From: Proales similis
Taxonomy: Eukaryota > Rotifera > Eurotatoria > Ploima > Proalidae
Assembly: GCA_019059635.1 (NCBI GenBank)
Contig: JAGVRJ010000013.1
Coordinates: 930,001-994,000, forward strand
Direction of reading: 5' to 3'
DNA: 64,000 nt
Numbering within the stretch: position 1 is the stretch's first letter; the number at the start of each line of letters is the position of its first letter. The translations under genes were made by a program, and so were the position numbers. The notes beneath the pieces are model-generated. The model was not told the origin of the DNA, ran no database searches, and saw only the letters and a list, made by a program, of their open reading frames with translations. Positions 1 through 10,587 of the stretch are shown one piece after another.

Positions 1-2214
1 GTCTGTTGAGAGCGAGTTCATCGTTAGACGACGCTTCTTCTTGTCGCTGGCAAGCAGAGTAAAACTTGTACTGTTTGAGGCGAGAACTTTGTTGGCGGTC
101 GTCTGCTCAGACTTGATCGATTTGCTGACGGTCAAGCCGGCTGAGCCGAGCTTGTTCTTCATGGTCGACTTGAAAACGCCTGAGCGGTTTTCATGGTCCG
201 CGCCGAGCTGCTCCCCACCGCCGGCGCCCTCTTTCTCCTTCTGACTCTGGATGTACTGGATTGCGCTCAAGAGGGCTCTTCTGAACTTTGTACACTTTAG
301 ATGGCCCGACTGCACGTCTTTGATGTACTGGTCGTTGACTTTGCCTCGTTTGAGCCAGTCCGGCTTGGAGGCCATTATTTGCGGGTGCCGCGACAGAAAG
401 TCGTACCACCAGTCCATGCTCGGCCGTCCGTTATTGAACGGATTCGGTCTCTGCGACTTTTTGAATATGTGCACCACTTTTTCAAAGACGAGATGAATGG
501 CGTCGTTGTACTTTAGCTCCTTGTTCTCAATCAGCCATTCGACAATCTCGTTCTCTTCGGCCTCGTTCAGGCGGGTCTTTTTACCGCGCGGCGCTGTGCC
601 ACCTGACAAGCACTTTAGAAGTGCTCCCTTGCTGATTCTGTACTTGTTACAGGCCTCTTCTACGCTCAGGCCTTGACGGATGTGCTGCACGGCATAGCGG
701 TACCGGTCTATTAGATAGGTTTCGGTCTGGCCGCCGTTCGAGCTGCACGTGATCATGTTGTTTATGTTGTTCTGAATCAGAATGTTTGTAATGTTGGCCT
801 CGTTCGCACAGCTTTTGCTGCCTGATTGACTCTGCTTGCGTTTGCGGCTGACCGTCGACTTGGCCTTGGTCGTGGCGTTGCTGGTGTTCAGCGACCGCTT
901 GTAGCGGCCATGCTGCTCTTGTTCAGAGTCCGGATCGCTCGAGAGTGACATGGAAACGCCGATCGACGAAGAGGAAGAAGCGCCCGAAGAGTTCGGTGAC
1001 GACCAGATGTTGGTCAGCTGTCCGAGTGCTTGGTCTTTATCCACTTGATTGTTTTGTTTTTTCTTACGCTGTCCGTTGCCTCGGCCTTTTTTCTCCGGCT
1101 TCTTCCTCAGCTTGAACTTGTTCTCAATCTGCTCAAACTCGTAATACCGGTCCAGTGAGTCGTGGTGCGTCTGAGAGCCGAACTCGTCCAGTTTGAGGCC
1201 AAGATTCTCTTCATAGTCGAATATTGACGTTGGATGCAATGACTCGTCTTCTTCGCTCTCCTCGTCCTCCTCTTCGTCGTCGTCTTCTTCTTCTTCCTCC
1301 TCCTCTTCTTCTTCTTCTTCGGCGTCCTCATCTTCGTTGCCAGCCTCGTCTACACCTCCTTGTTGTTGTTGGACGCCACCGACAACGTCGCTCATGATGC
1401 TTTTATTATGAAGCGCTTCTTGATCACCATTCGCCTGCTGAACCGAGTGCCAGTCAAAAGTCGGATTTTGCTCGCCGACATGCACCGCTGGATAATGGTT
1501 GACGAACTGATTCAAATTGGCGTTGGGCACCTGACACTCGGCGAGCGCAAGTTCTCTTGGGTCGACAAGCTCTCTGATCAGGTGCTCATCTTCTCGCTCG
1601 ATTGATTTGTTCGTTCGTCGTTGCTTTAGATTTGCGTCTGTGGCGATCATGTCGAATTTTTCTTTGCGTTTCAAAGCGTTCGGCTTCATATTTTTGAGGT
1701 AGAGATTGGCCAGCTCGACCGCCTGCTCCCATTGCTCGCGCTTGTTGAGAGCGACCTTGAGCTGGAATCGTTCGACAAGCTTCTCCTTGGCCTGTTTGGT
1801 CGCGGCCCGGTCTACTTGGTCTTGTGCGTAGACTTTGAATGACTCGATGCCGTTGAACGAGAACATGTCCGCATCTGTGATCCACGCGTACTCGTCTGAT
1901 CGACCGAACAGCTCGACTCGGTAGTGCAGCTGATCGTCAACCAGTTTGAAGTAGGCGCCGTCTAGTTCGCTGAACGTTATTTTACATGGCCACCACGGGT
2001 GAGCGCTGAGCTTTGCCCAGACCAAGTCGCCCGGCTGATAGGTCAGCTGATGTGGCTGTTGTCTTGTCTGCTGCATGTCCGACTGAATGGCCGTCGACGA
2101 GCGTTTGTTGACCGCGCACAAGCTCTTTGGTCTGGCATGTTGCTGATGCTGCTGCAGGCTCTTGTTTGCGCCGCATGCGTGATATTCATACATGCTCCCA
2201 TAAGTCGCTGCCAT
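1..2214 (-). CDS. PWWP domain + Pipsqueak/CENP-B-type HTH fusion protein (partial)
   Basis: One uninterrupted reading frame starts at the ATG at 2214-2212 and runs off the left edge (at least 738 codons, no stop). Residues about 60-125 form a PWWP domain (GDLVWAKLSAHPWWPCKI), a chromatin reader of methylated histone tails. A long middle part is acidic (Glu/Asp run near residues 295-320), then Lys-rich and Ser-rich. Residues about 498-640 form a Pipsqueak-type helix-turn-helix (YRISKGALLKCLSGG) followed by a CENP-B/Tc5-type HTH (NNGRPSMDWWYDFLSRHP). This pair is typical of pogo/Tigger transposases and the proteins domesticated from them. No DDE transposase core is visible before the window edge. 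The likely role is a chromatin-bound DNA-binding protein; that is inference from the domains. I know of no named family with this architecture. The 3' end is outside the window. Confidence 0.85.
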   Translation of the reverse strand, partial: MAATYGSMYEYHACGANKSLQQHQQHARPKSLCAVNKRSSTAIQSDMQQTRQQPHQLTYQPGDLVWAKLSAHPWWPCKITFSELDGAYFKLVDDQLHYRVELFGRSDEYAWITDADMFSFNGIESFKVYAQDQVDRAATKQAKEKLVERFQLKVALNKREQWEQAVELANLYLKNMKPNALKRKEKFDMIATDANLKQRRTNKSIEREDEHLIRELVDPRELALAECQVPNANLNQFVNHYPAVHVGEQNPTFDWHSVQQANGDQEALHNKSIMSDVVGGVQQQQGGVDEAGNEDEDAEEEEEEEEEEEEDDDEEEDEESEEDESLHPTSIFDYEENLGLKLDEFGSQTHHDSLDRYYEFEQIENKFKLRKKPEKKGRGNGQRKKKQNNQVDKDQALGQLTNIWSSPNSSGASSSSSIGVSMSLSSDPDSEQEQHGRYKRSLNTSNATTKAKSTVSRKRKQSQSGSKSCANEANITNILIQNNINNMITCSSNGGQTETYLIDRYRYAVQHIRQGLSVEEACNKYRISKGALLKCLSGGTAPRGKKTRLNEAEENEIVEWLIENKELKYNDAIHLVFEKVVHIFKKSQRPNPFNNGRPSMDWWYDFLSRHPQIMASKPDWLKRGKVNDQYIKDVQSGHLKCTKFRRALLSAIQYIQSQKEKEGAGGGEQLGADHENRSGVFKSTMKNKLGSAGLTVSKSIKSEQTTANKVLASNSTSFTLLASDKKKRRLTMNSLSTD

Positions 2215-4088
2215 GGTCTCTAAAGCGATTTAAATCGGATTAGTTTGATGCCATTTGTTCTCTTTTGTTTTCAAACAATCGCTCTCTCTCTCGCCCGCTC
2301 GCTCGCTCTCTTTCACGGCGCAAGCACCAAATATAAAAGTGCAGTTTCAATTTGATCTAGATTAAACAGCGAGCGTTTTAAATCGAAATGGCGCATTTCA
2401 AAAGAGACAACTCCAGCTCTGAAGAAGCATCGAGCTGCCGATTAGAACATTCGAAAATTGCTTTGCACATACCTTCAGCTGCTCGCTTCATTTGTTTTAT
2501 TGCTCACTCGTTCATGCACATACTGTTCTAAAACAGCTTTGCCAATTCTCCATAACATTTGCCTAATTATGAGGCCTTTCCTCTCCAGCTCCTTCTTTTT
2601 CTCAATTTTTTCTCGCTCTTAAAACTCACTGGTTAGCTCGCTCCCTCCTTCTCTCTCTCTCTCTCTCGGTTTCACTCTGGTTCGTGTTCACATTCAAATT
2701 CGTATTTGCATGAATTATTATTCGTGCCTGTGCGAAAGCGGCGAGAATGAAAGTTCGAATCGAGACGTGTGGATAAAATGTTAATTTTAGAAGTTGAAAG
2801 GAGAGTTGCAGCAGAGCAGCAACGGCGGCGATGATGATAAAGAAGAAGAAGACGATGATGGCGATGAAAAGTTGTTGTTCAACTTGATGCTGCTGGTCGC
2901 GCTGGTGATAAAAAGAACAAAATTCTTTTTTTTTCTCTCTAAATTTTTAAAATAGACGGCCTCACACGAGCAAAAATCGGCTAGGAATGGAGCGCCCGAT
3001 CACAGCAGATAGGCAGGCCAGTCGAGTCACTCAGCTCTGACAGTCAGCTGGCTAGATGAACAAGCAAATTAGACTACAACAAAAAAAAAATGCGCGCATA
3101 CGCAAATGACACGCTAAATATAAAATGCGTTTGTAATGAATGTAACGAAAAACTTGACTCGCGCGCGATCGTATATAAATAGCATTCAGCAGACAGATAG
3201 GCGGCTTAAAAATATGCGCTAGAGGGACTGGCCAAGTAGGCAAACGGGCAGGCACAGCGCCAGGCAGCAGGGATTGGCGCCATTCAGGCTGCTTATCGAA
3301 TAGAGAGCAGGATGAAGATGGACGGGCAAGCGCTTGTCATCTGCGCATCGCTTTAAAAATCAAAGCGACAAAGCAAAATAATTTTGTTCAATATCTAAAC
3401 GCAAAGTAAAACGTCTTGCGCGCCACGAACATGATGTGAGGGAAGGAAGAGAGCGAGCGAGCAATGAATCGAGCGAAAGTTTTGAATAGCAGCAAGCTAA
3501 TCACATTAATTTTGCAATGCAAGTATGGCGTTTTGTTCGCTCGTCATGTTCGCTGTTCAAGGTTGGTGCGAGAATGATTGCCAACACAGAAGAGAAATCG
3601 TGCGGCCTCTCTCTCTCTCGTTGACTCGTATCAGCGTCGCCGCCAATCGGCTCTCGACATCCACCCATCCCCTTTCAAATTTTGCGCAATGACCAGCGTG
3701 TGAACTCCAATCCGCGCACACTTGCTTCGCTCTCGTTGTTGAGTTCGTACTCTCCGTCAACTACTGCCCGATCTTTTGAGTAAAATGAATACTCCCGTTC
3801 GGATTTTCATTCATCCGTTCCGGTTCGATCTATTTCAACTCGTTTTTCATGTGGATGCAAGTTTTTGTTGTTTTTTTTTTTTCTAATTTTATTCAAATGG
3901 TTTGCAAAACAAGCTAGATAGAGATAGATTGAGAGAGAGACATTGATTGCTGTTCAATCTTTTTTTGCAAGTGGATTGTGCGATGGTCCAGTTGTGAGAA
4001 ACTACTGTTAATATTCAAAAAGCTAAGATTGGCCAAGATTGTCGGCCGCTTGGTTGTTTGGTTGGGAGATATGTTGACGCCAGCGTGT
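2215..4088. other. Intergenic: upstream of the PWWP gene and 3' of the myosin light chain gene
   Basis: No convincing coding exon on either strand. It holds short CT/GA tracts near 2280-2310 and 2650-2670, a purine-rich GATGATG/AAGAAG stretch near 2830-2880, and AT-rich runs. It is presumably the promoter and 5' leader of the PWWP gene and the 3' flank of the light chain gene, both on the minus strand. Confidence 0.5.
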
Positions 4089-6696
4089 TTATTCATCGTC
4101 CTGTTTGCCTCGCTTGATGATTCGAGTGAACGCTTGATAGTCGAGATTGCCCTTCGGATCGATCGGAGCGCCCTCAAGCACTTGGTTGAACTTGACGCAG
4201 AGAATAGAAATTTGTTTTAGCTCTTGATCGATTCGGGTGTTAGGACTCGTGCACACAAATCAGAGCACATGCGGTTAGGACAAATCGTCAATCGATCGCA
4301 ATCGGTCAAGGGCAGCGTTAGCTTGTTCTAGGCGCCTCCTTTCCATCGGTTAGTGATGTGGCTAAGAACGCGCGCCTTACTTCTTGCTCAGTCAATCGTT
4401 CGTCGGGTTTGCCCTCGTGAACAAGGATCTCGCGAAGACTTTTTTGGTGCAGATAAAAAGGTAAAGATAAAAAAGGACTATCAGGCAATAGCAACAGCAA
4501 TCGGCTCAGCAGTCGCATCCAAGCAGAGCAGAATAAGGTCAGAGTGAGGGCTCTATCTACTCAGTGAACGTGGCCCGGGGAGTGGAAGCAAGGCAGAGTG
4601 AAAGCTAACAGAACGAGGAAGTCTGGGACAGCGGAGAAAAGTCGGGAATGGTGCTATCGTAGAAACAAGGGACAGCCAACACGATTCGAATGCTACTAAT
4701 GTAACTGAGCAATGTTTGTAATCACTTACTTCCTGATCGGTCAATCGCTCGTCGGGTTTGCCGACACTGGTAAGCAATTCTCTAAAACTGAACGAGCCCT
4801 AGTCTTAAGCCAACTGGAGTCCAACGAGAGTCTATTGCCGAGCTACTCACTTATCGCGGTGGATCAGGCCCTTGCCCTCAGTGTCAAATAGTTTGAACGC
4901 GTTCATCAGAACGTTCTCTTCGTCAGTGCCTTTAAGAAAACCAGTTGAACTTGCAGTCATGAGACACTCAAAGTTCACGGGCATGAAAGCGTGCGAGACT
5001 AGACTAAAACGACTAGGCGAAGAAAATAGTGGCAAAAGAGCGGAAAAGGTTGAGGGGGGGGCCAACTGATGCTCAATGGAACAAGCTGATTGGATGCAAC
5101 AAATTGGAATCTCTGAGCCGAGTGCGAATCGAATCATCGAAATTCGCCACTCACTGTTTAGAGCTAATCAAGCCAGTCGCGTCTGAGTCGTACATTTTAA
5201 AAGCATTCAAAATGTGACTCTCTTCGTCCGTGCCTAAACAAATTGAAGGTTGTATAGAGAATCAAATCAAAAGCAACGCAGACTCAACAAAAAGACAGAG
5301 AGCAGTGCAATCTAGACAATTGATGGCGAAAATAGAAGCCATCGGGCGTATCGAGCATGCCGAGTCACGGCCGTAGACATTGATGTCTTCTGCAAACTAC
5401 TAACCGTTGAGTCGGTCGCCGAACAAAGTAAGGAGCATGGTGAAGTTGATCGGTCCGCTGGCCTCATCAATCATGGCCTTCAGCTCAGCCTCCTTGGGCA
5501 CACGTCCTAGACAAGTTAAACCGGTTAGACTACATTGACAAGAGGATAGCGAACGGATAGTTTCATGCTGCATGCAACTCGTGCTTGGTTTATTCTCTCG
5601 GCCGCTAGACCGGGGACGCATTCAACGATTTGGGAACAAGGGAGGGCCAAGTGCAGAAGGGAAGGAAAAAGGCGATTTTCAAGGCTGCCGGGTGTTGTGA
5701 ACAAGCTAAGGGAAAGGGAGAGGTGGTGGCTAAGGGTCGGGGCCGTTTTTACCCAGAGAGTTGAAGACCTCCTTAAGGTCGTCCATACTGACGACTCCGT
5801 CTCGGTCTTGGTCCATGAGACCGAAAGCCTATTTGTACAGTTAGAGAGTGTTTAGTAAAGCAAAACAAATAGCTTCGGACTCGGATCGATTGTGGGACAT
5901 GGGACAGAGTAGATGGCCCTATTCGATTAGTTTCACTCGGAACAGCACATCTCAAGCAGTGTTCGCTGAGTAAAAGCACACTGGCACACTAACCGAGAGA
6001 GGCGTTTATCTCTTTGAGGTCGTCAAGACCAATGACGCCGTCTCTATCTTGATCGATCATGGTGAAAGCCTAGCATGGCGAGTTTGGGTAGAATACGAGT
6101 CCAATTTTGGCCACGCGATGTTGCCGCCCCATGAACGGGCTGAAGAAAATAAACGCCCACTCACCTCTTTGAACTCTTGCACCTGAGACTGTTCGAACAT
6201 GGCAAAGACGTTGCTGGTCGCTCGCTGAGCCTTCTTCTTTCCCTTTTTCTGTTTCAAAGTCACTCGATTAGAATCAGAATGAGTAAAGAGAGGAGTCGAT
6301 ATTGAAAAAAAAAACATGATTTTTCGTTTGAAGGCTGCAAGGGTGATTGCGAACTGAATTAGAATTCAGGAACAGGCGACAAGTGGGCAGCAAATAGGAG
6401 AGATAGGAGGGGAGGTGAGGGTCATTGGCGAGCAACGAACATGACTCAACAGGCTCGAAACTTGATCAGCGTGATCAGATAAAGCTACTTACGTCCTATT
6501 GGCGAAGCAAATTTTTAAAAGCAATTTCGATTAAAGCATCAGAGAGAGAGATGAAGAGAAAAGAAAAATGAGAGCGTGACATGAAAGAGTATCTGAGTTG
6601 TGCAGAGCGCAGACTTGAAGCAGGAGTTAAGCCCAGTCAGACTTGGCGCAGAGGTGGAGATGGAAAATGAGACTGCTTTTTACTTACATCGGCCAT
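4089..6696 (-). CDS. Myosin regulatory light chain with three pairs of alternative exons
   Basis: EF-hand regulatory light chain of myosin II (MRLC, Sqh/MYL9/MYL12 family). Exons on the minus strand: 6688-6696 (MAD), 6165-6248 (contains [10 protein letters not shown], the MLCK/ROCK phosphorylation site), B1 5994-6069 or B2 5753-5828 (EF-hand 1), 5405-5506, D1 5155-5233 or D2 4851-4929, E1 4730-4781 or E2 4381-4438, and 4089-4190 ending in TAA. One choice per pair with E1 gives 504 nt (167 aa), the usual family length; E2 adds two codons. Both B copies keep an intact calcium loop ([12 protein letters not shown] or [12 protein letters not shown]). Pair members share phase and homologous sequence, so the pairs are read as mutually exclusive exons. 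All junctions follow GT-AG. Gene identity is very secure; exclusive use of the copies is inferred from lengths and phases. Confidence 0.93.
4381..4438 (-). other. Alternative exon E2 of the myosin light chain
   Basis: A 58-nt exon encoding [19 protein letters not shown]. It duplicates E1 (4730-4781, 52 nt, [17 protein letters not shown]). Both enter in phase 2 and end GAA|GTAAG in phase 0. E2 keeps two extra codons (LR) found in typical family members. Both lengths are 1 mod 3, so double inclusion shifts the frame. Confidence 0.88.
4851..4929 (-). other. Alternative exon D2 of the myosin light chain
   Basis: A 79-nt exon encoding [19 protein letters not shown] followed by KGLIHRD. It duplicates D1 (5155-5233, 79 nt, [19 protein letters not shown] then TGLISSK). 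Both enter in phase 1 and leave in phase 2. Including both would break the frame. Confidence 0.9.
5753..5828 (-). other. Alternative exon B2 of the myosin light chain
   Basis: A 76-nt exon encoding [17 protein letters not shown] and LKEVFNSLG. It duplicates exon B1 (5994-6069, also 76 nt, [17 protein letters not shown] and LKEINASLG). Both start in phase 0, end in phase 1 and are flanked by AG and GT. Including both would add 152 nt and shift the frame. Confidence 0.9.
6493..6495 (-). other. Possible 3-nt microexon (GAC) of the myosin light chain
   Basis: On the minus strand the sequence reads AATAG|GAC|GTAAGT, an acceptor and a strong donor separated by three bases. It lies between the MAD exon (donor at 6687) and the next exon (acceptor at 6249). 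Inclusion would insert one Asp. Only RNA reads could show that it is used. Confidence 0.3.
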
Positions 6697-7850
6697 CGTG
6701 ACTTGCTTTGAGATTGGATACTAGAACAAACGTTACAATCTAAACTGAACGGCAACAATTTTAGCGTCGGTGATACGAACGCACCAAGAGAGGCAAAACA
6801 AAGAGAAACAAAAAGAGATGGTGCGCACACAATGAGAGTATGGCGTTCAGAAATCGAGCGAAATTACGGACTGACGCTTGGAGCAGGCAATCCCGAACCA
6901 TTTTGTAGTGGAATAAGTATTGCAGGCGCTGCCGGCGGGGCTCGAGCATAAATGATAATGAATTACGGCGCGATTATCTCGAATAATAATAAAACAGAAT
7001 ATAGGCCGCTTCTCTTTTTCGTATTCACGTTCAACTAGTTAGAGAGAGAGAGAGGCATTGGCAAGAAATCGGGCAAGATGGCAGCCAACAAACAAGCTAA
7101 CTAGCGCCATATAAATATGAATCTGGTCGATCGTACGGCCGCATCTGGCCTTATTTAGAGTTGCGCTGAATGCGCCAACCACATTCAAGCAATTGCTGAC
7201 GGCCGATTATGAATAGCAAGTCGAATGGAAGCCGAACGGTGGATTATCTGTGAGCGGCTCGCTGCTTGCACTCGCTCATTTGGCCATTATGTGTTGAGAT
7301 CGGCCGCGGTTCGTTCTATTTTAGGCAACTCGGCTACGAGGCGAGCTGAGCAGAAACTCGACTCTCTTCTAGATTGATTATTACGGATATCTTCGACTGC
7401 ATAGGTTGCAGGCTTCATCGTCAGCATTTAGAGAGCAATCTTAATCGAAAGTTGAAACGCTACTCGCTGCTGCTCGCTGCCATTATAGAATGGAATAAAT
7501 TTACTTTTGAATAGAGCGAACATCGAGAGTAAAGGCAAAGAGCAGCAAGCAGCTGAGAAGAGGGAGGAGCATCGAACGTGAAAAAGGTTCCTGCACCGAG
7601 CCAGACGTAGCCGGCATCGCTTGCATCAGTCTCTCCCTTGTCGAGTTTGAACTAGCCCTCCCCCAGAACGTGTATGGGACGGTTGGACGCGCTGAGAACT
7701 GGCTGTTTATTGATAATCACGACATTGAGAGCGAGTACGCACATTTAGAGCTTCTGTTTAAAAAAGGGCTTGGGGATAAAAATTAAATAAAAATAATCGA
7801 CTTGAGTGGGGGGTTTTAGTGGTGCGGATAGAAAATTATCGCCGAGACAG
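6697..7850. other. Intergenic: light chain promoter side and KCTD 3' flank
   Basis: No supported exon. It contains a short GA tract near 7042-7052 and AT-rich blocks near 6950-7020. It probably holds the myosin light chain promoter and the 3' flank of the BTB gene. Confidence 0.45.
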
Positions 7851-8873
7851 CTACCACAAGAACCTAATTACGTGTGCAATGTTTTGGCACTCGCGCGGAG
7901 CCAGAATTCCACCTAAACGGAGAGAATGAGCGAGCGAGGCAGCGATCGAGTTTTAAAGACTCTTACCCGCTGTGTATAGACCGGACAGAGTGCAGCTCTG
8001 GCAGCGCTGACTAAACTTGCAGACCACGCGGCTGTAAGTGACCCGGAAGCCGACATGAGCGAGCTCGTCGACCACAAAGCCGACCAGCTTGTCCATGTCT
8101 ATGTCCATGGTCTTGAGGAATATGGTTATGTCCGACGGCTGGCCGTCAAAGGCACAAGCATGGTTGACCGAGACGAACTCTCGCGTGCAGTTGTAGCATG
8201 GAATCGCTCCCTTGAGCTTGGGATGGTCCGACTGGGTGATGACCACGCGCGACTCTTCGAAGCAGGTCTTCTTTTCTGTGGCGCGACTGATCACGTTGTT
8301 TTTGATCGTCTCGTAGTCGGGTATGAGCTGGCGAAAGTATTCGCGTCTTCGCAGTGAAATCACCTTGGGCGAATGCGCTTCCAGCTTTTCAATCAGCGCA
8401 TTCAGACAGAAGAACTCTGCCTCTTTGAGCACTTCGAGCACAACCTCCTCGGGCGGCAGGTCGTTGCTTCGAATAAAATTCAGAATGTGCCTTGAGCCGT
8501 TCAACGATCAAGCTCTTTCAAGAGACGCAGGCACCATTTACTGAAGCTACCTGAAGAACTTGCCGTCTCTGTCTATGAAGTACTTGCCGTTGTCGTCCTT
8601 GACCACCTCGTGCCGTCCGCTGAACATGACCGCCAGCATGGAGTCTTCATACTTTGAAATTGTGGACAGACTCGTCGTGAAGTAGTAGCCGCCGACGTTC
8701 AGCTCGACCACATTTGGAATCTGAAAGACTCTTAGAGGCTGCATCCGACTCGAGCGTTTCGTCAGTTCGATTCTTACTTGATTCGCTTGTTGAATGTTAT
8801 TGCTCTCGACCGGCTTGACGCAGAGTTTCTGGCTCAACTGCGTTTCAAGTTGTCCGTTTGAACTTTCGCTCAT
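7851..8873 (-). CDS. KCTD7/KCTD14-like BTB (T1) domain protein
   Basis: Exons 8778-8873, 8551-8720, 7967-8490 and 7851-7912 join in phase to 283 aa, close to vertebrate KCTD7 (289). The N-terminal T1/BTB domain (residues about 33-125) contains VVELNVGGYYFTTSLSTIS, SMLAVMFSGRH, YFIDRDGKFFR and NFIRSNDLPPEE, all KCTD7-type motifs. Known KCTD7/14 proteins are substrate adaptors for cullin-3 ubiquitin ligase and influence membrane excitability; that role is carried over from the family. The start is the ATG at 8873. Introns are 54-60 nt. The first (8721-8777, GTAAGA...TTTCAG) is 57 nt, in frame and stop-free, so retention would only insert 19 residues. The last exon adds a short tail ending VIRFLW. 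Confidence 0.85.
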
Positions 8874-10421
8874 GGTATTTAGCGCAGGCCAAATGCCGTC
8901 CGGAATGGATGAAGAATGCTTGTCGAGCTGTTGTTCTGGCAGCTTTTCTGTTTTTCTAAAAGCAACCACCACCAGACAGATGGAAACAATTTGCTAATAA
9001 TTAACAAAATTTACACTTGCGCATTGAGAAGCGGAAATGGAACACCACAATCACGCGAATTCATTAAGTCTAATTGGAAAACGGAGACAGATAGAGACAG
9101 AGAACGGCACAGAGAGAGAGAGAGAGAGAGTTAGGGAAGAGTAGAACGGAAGGAATGCAGCGGAGCGACAAACTGTGAGACGAGCAAAAAAGGGAGAGAG
9201 AAAAGAAAGCCAAATTAACAGTCGGGCGCCTAAAAAGAAGAAACATGAAAAGAAGACGTCGAAGTGAAAAAGAACGATGACGGGCGACAGAAATGACGTT
9301 AGCAGTCTAGGGATCTAGCCGATTGCCAGCTAATCAGTTTGGCAGATCCTTGAATCGATTCACGGACACTTAATCAAGATCAGATCGTTGCATATTTTTT
9401 AATAATAAATTAAAAATGATTGAAGCCGCTTTGCTAAGCAAGTAGTAGTAGAATCGAGCACTCCGGCAGCAGAAGCAGCTGCTGTGCAGTGTATAGAACA
9501 AATCTGCTCTCGCCCTGTCAGAATCACGCTGACGCACTTTAATTGAACAAGACGCAAGCGCCAACATCCGAAATTAGTTAAACAAGTCATAAATGCATTA
9601 AATTGCATCACTCGCAGCGGAATATTAGATTTATATGTGCGCATTTAAAAATAGACGACGACGATGATATAGATGATGACTGTGATGAATAGTAATGCCG
9701 AACAAGGAAGCCGAGATCGATGCCTACTTAGAACCATCACGATGATATTTACTGATGCGCAGCAATATTTGAATAGGGCGCAAGAATCCAGGGCAGCTTA
9801 CTCAACCGACAAGAGGCCCGTCGTCAGCTATTCTCGACGCGCTTGTGTTTTAGCCGATTTTATTAGAAATAACTCGATGCCTTCTGGCGGATGGGTGGAA
9901 TCTGCTATTCTAGACTCATTTCTGCCGGAGGCCTTCCATGTTTCAAGAACTCATAAACATTCCGTTTGAGGATGCGCATAATTTGCCCGATTCATAAGCT
10001 TTCATGGATTGGTTCTACAACTGTCTGCCTGTATTTGCTGTCAATCTCTCTTATCGCTCCGTTTCTCTTTCCCTCTGCTCTTTTGTTCCTGCTTAATCGA
10101 TTCTGCTTGTCGAGCAATCTAGTCGGAAATGAGAGAGAGAGAGCGCTGCCTGAAGGCTGAAATAAAGAGAAAAATGCATAATTATCGCCTTACTTACCAA
10201 TGACGGTAATAGTAACTACTTTGAAATTTAAGCGGAGAAAAGCTGTCGTTCGGTCTGGTTGCGATCTCTTTCGAAATCGGTTGTGAACGCTGCTCGTTTG
10301 GTCGGTCCGTGACAACTTAGTTCTTCTAGTTTCGTGACGTGAGAAATGAAATAGACGACTCGCTGCATCCTCTCTCGGCTTGATCGTGAGAAAAATAAAT
10401 TGTCGACAAATAGACACAGAA

Positions 10422-10458
<37 letters not shown>

Positions 10459-10587
10459 AAGAAAAAGACAGACCAAGAGAATATCAGAGGTCTGTCAAGC
10501 AGCTAACAAGAGCAGCTAGAAAGAAAAGAGAATTTTTCCAACAGTCCATCTCCAGGCATCTCCAACAAGGCCTCCTCACATTCCGAA
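8874..10587. other. Intergenic between divergent KCTD-like and TUBGCP3 genes
   Basis: No exon with family support. It contains a GA tract at about 9111-9130 and a longer (GA)n at 10423-10454. It must hold the divergent promoters of the KCTD-like gene (-) and TUBGCP3 (+). Short open frames near 9400-9970 have no recognisable domain. Confidence 0.45.
10423..10454 (+). repeat. (GA)n microsatellite
   Basis: About 16 uninterrupted GA units, followed by GAAAGAAAG. It lies 134 bp upstream of the TUBGCP3 start codon, in a position expected for the 5' leader or promoter. Confidence 0.95.

Noticed and set aside
9673-9969. A 98-codon plus-strand open frame between KCTD and TUBGCP3
   Set aside because: No recognisable domain, no coding-like bias, no flanking splice or poly(A) signals.
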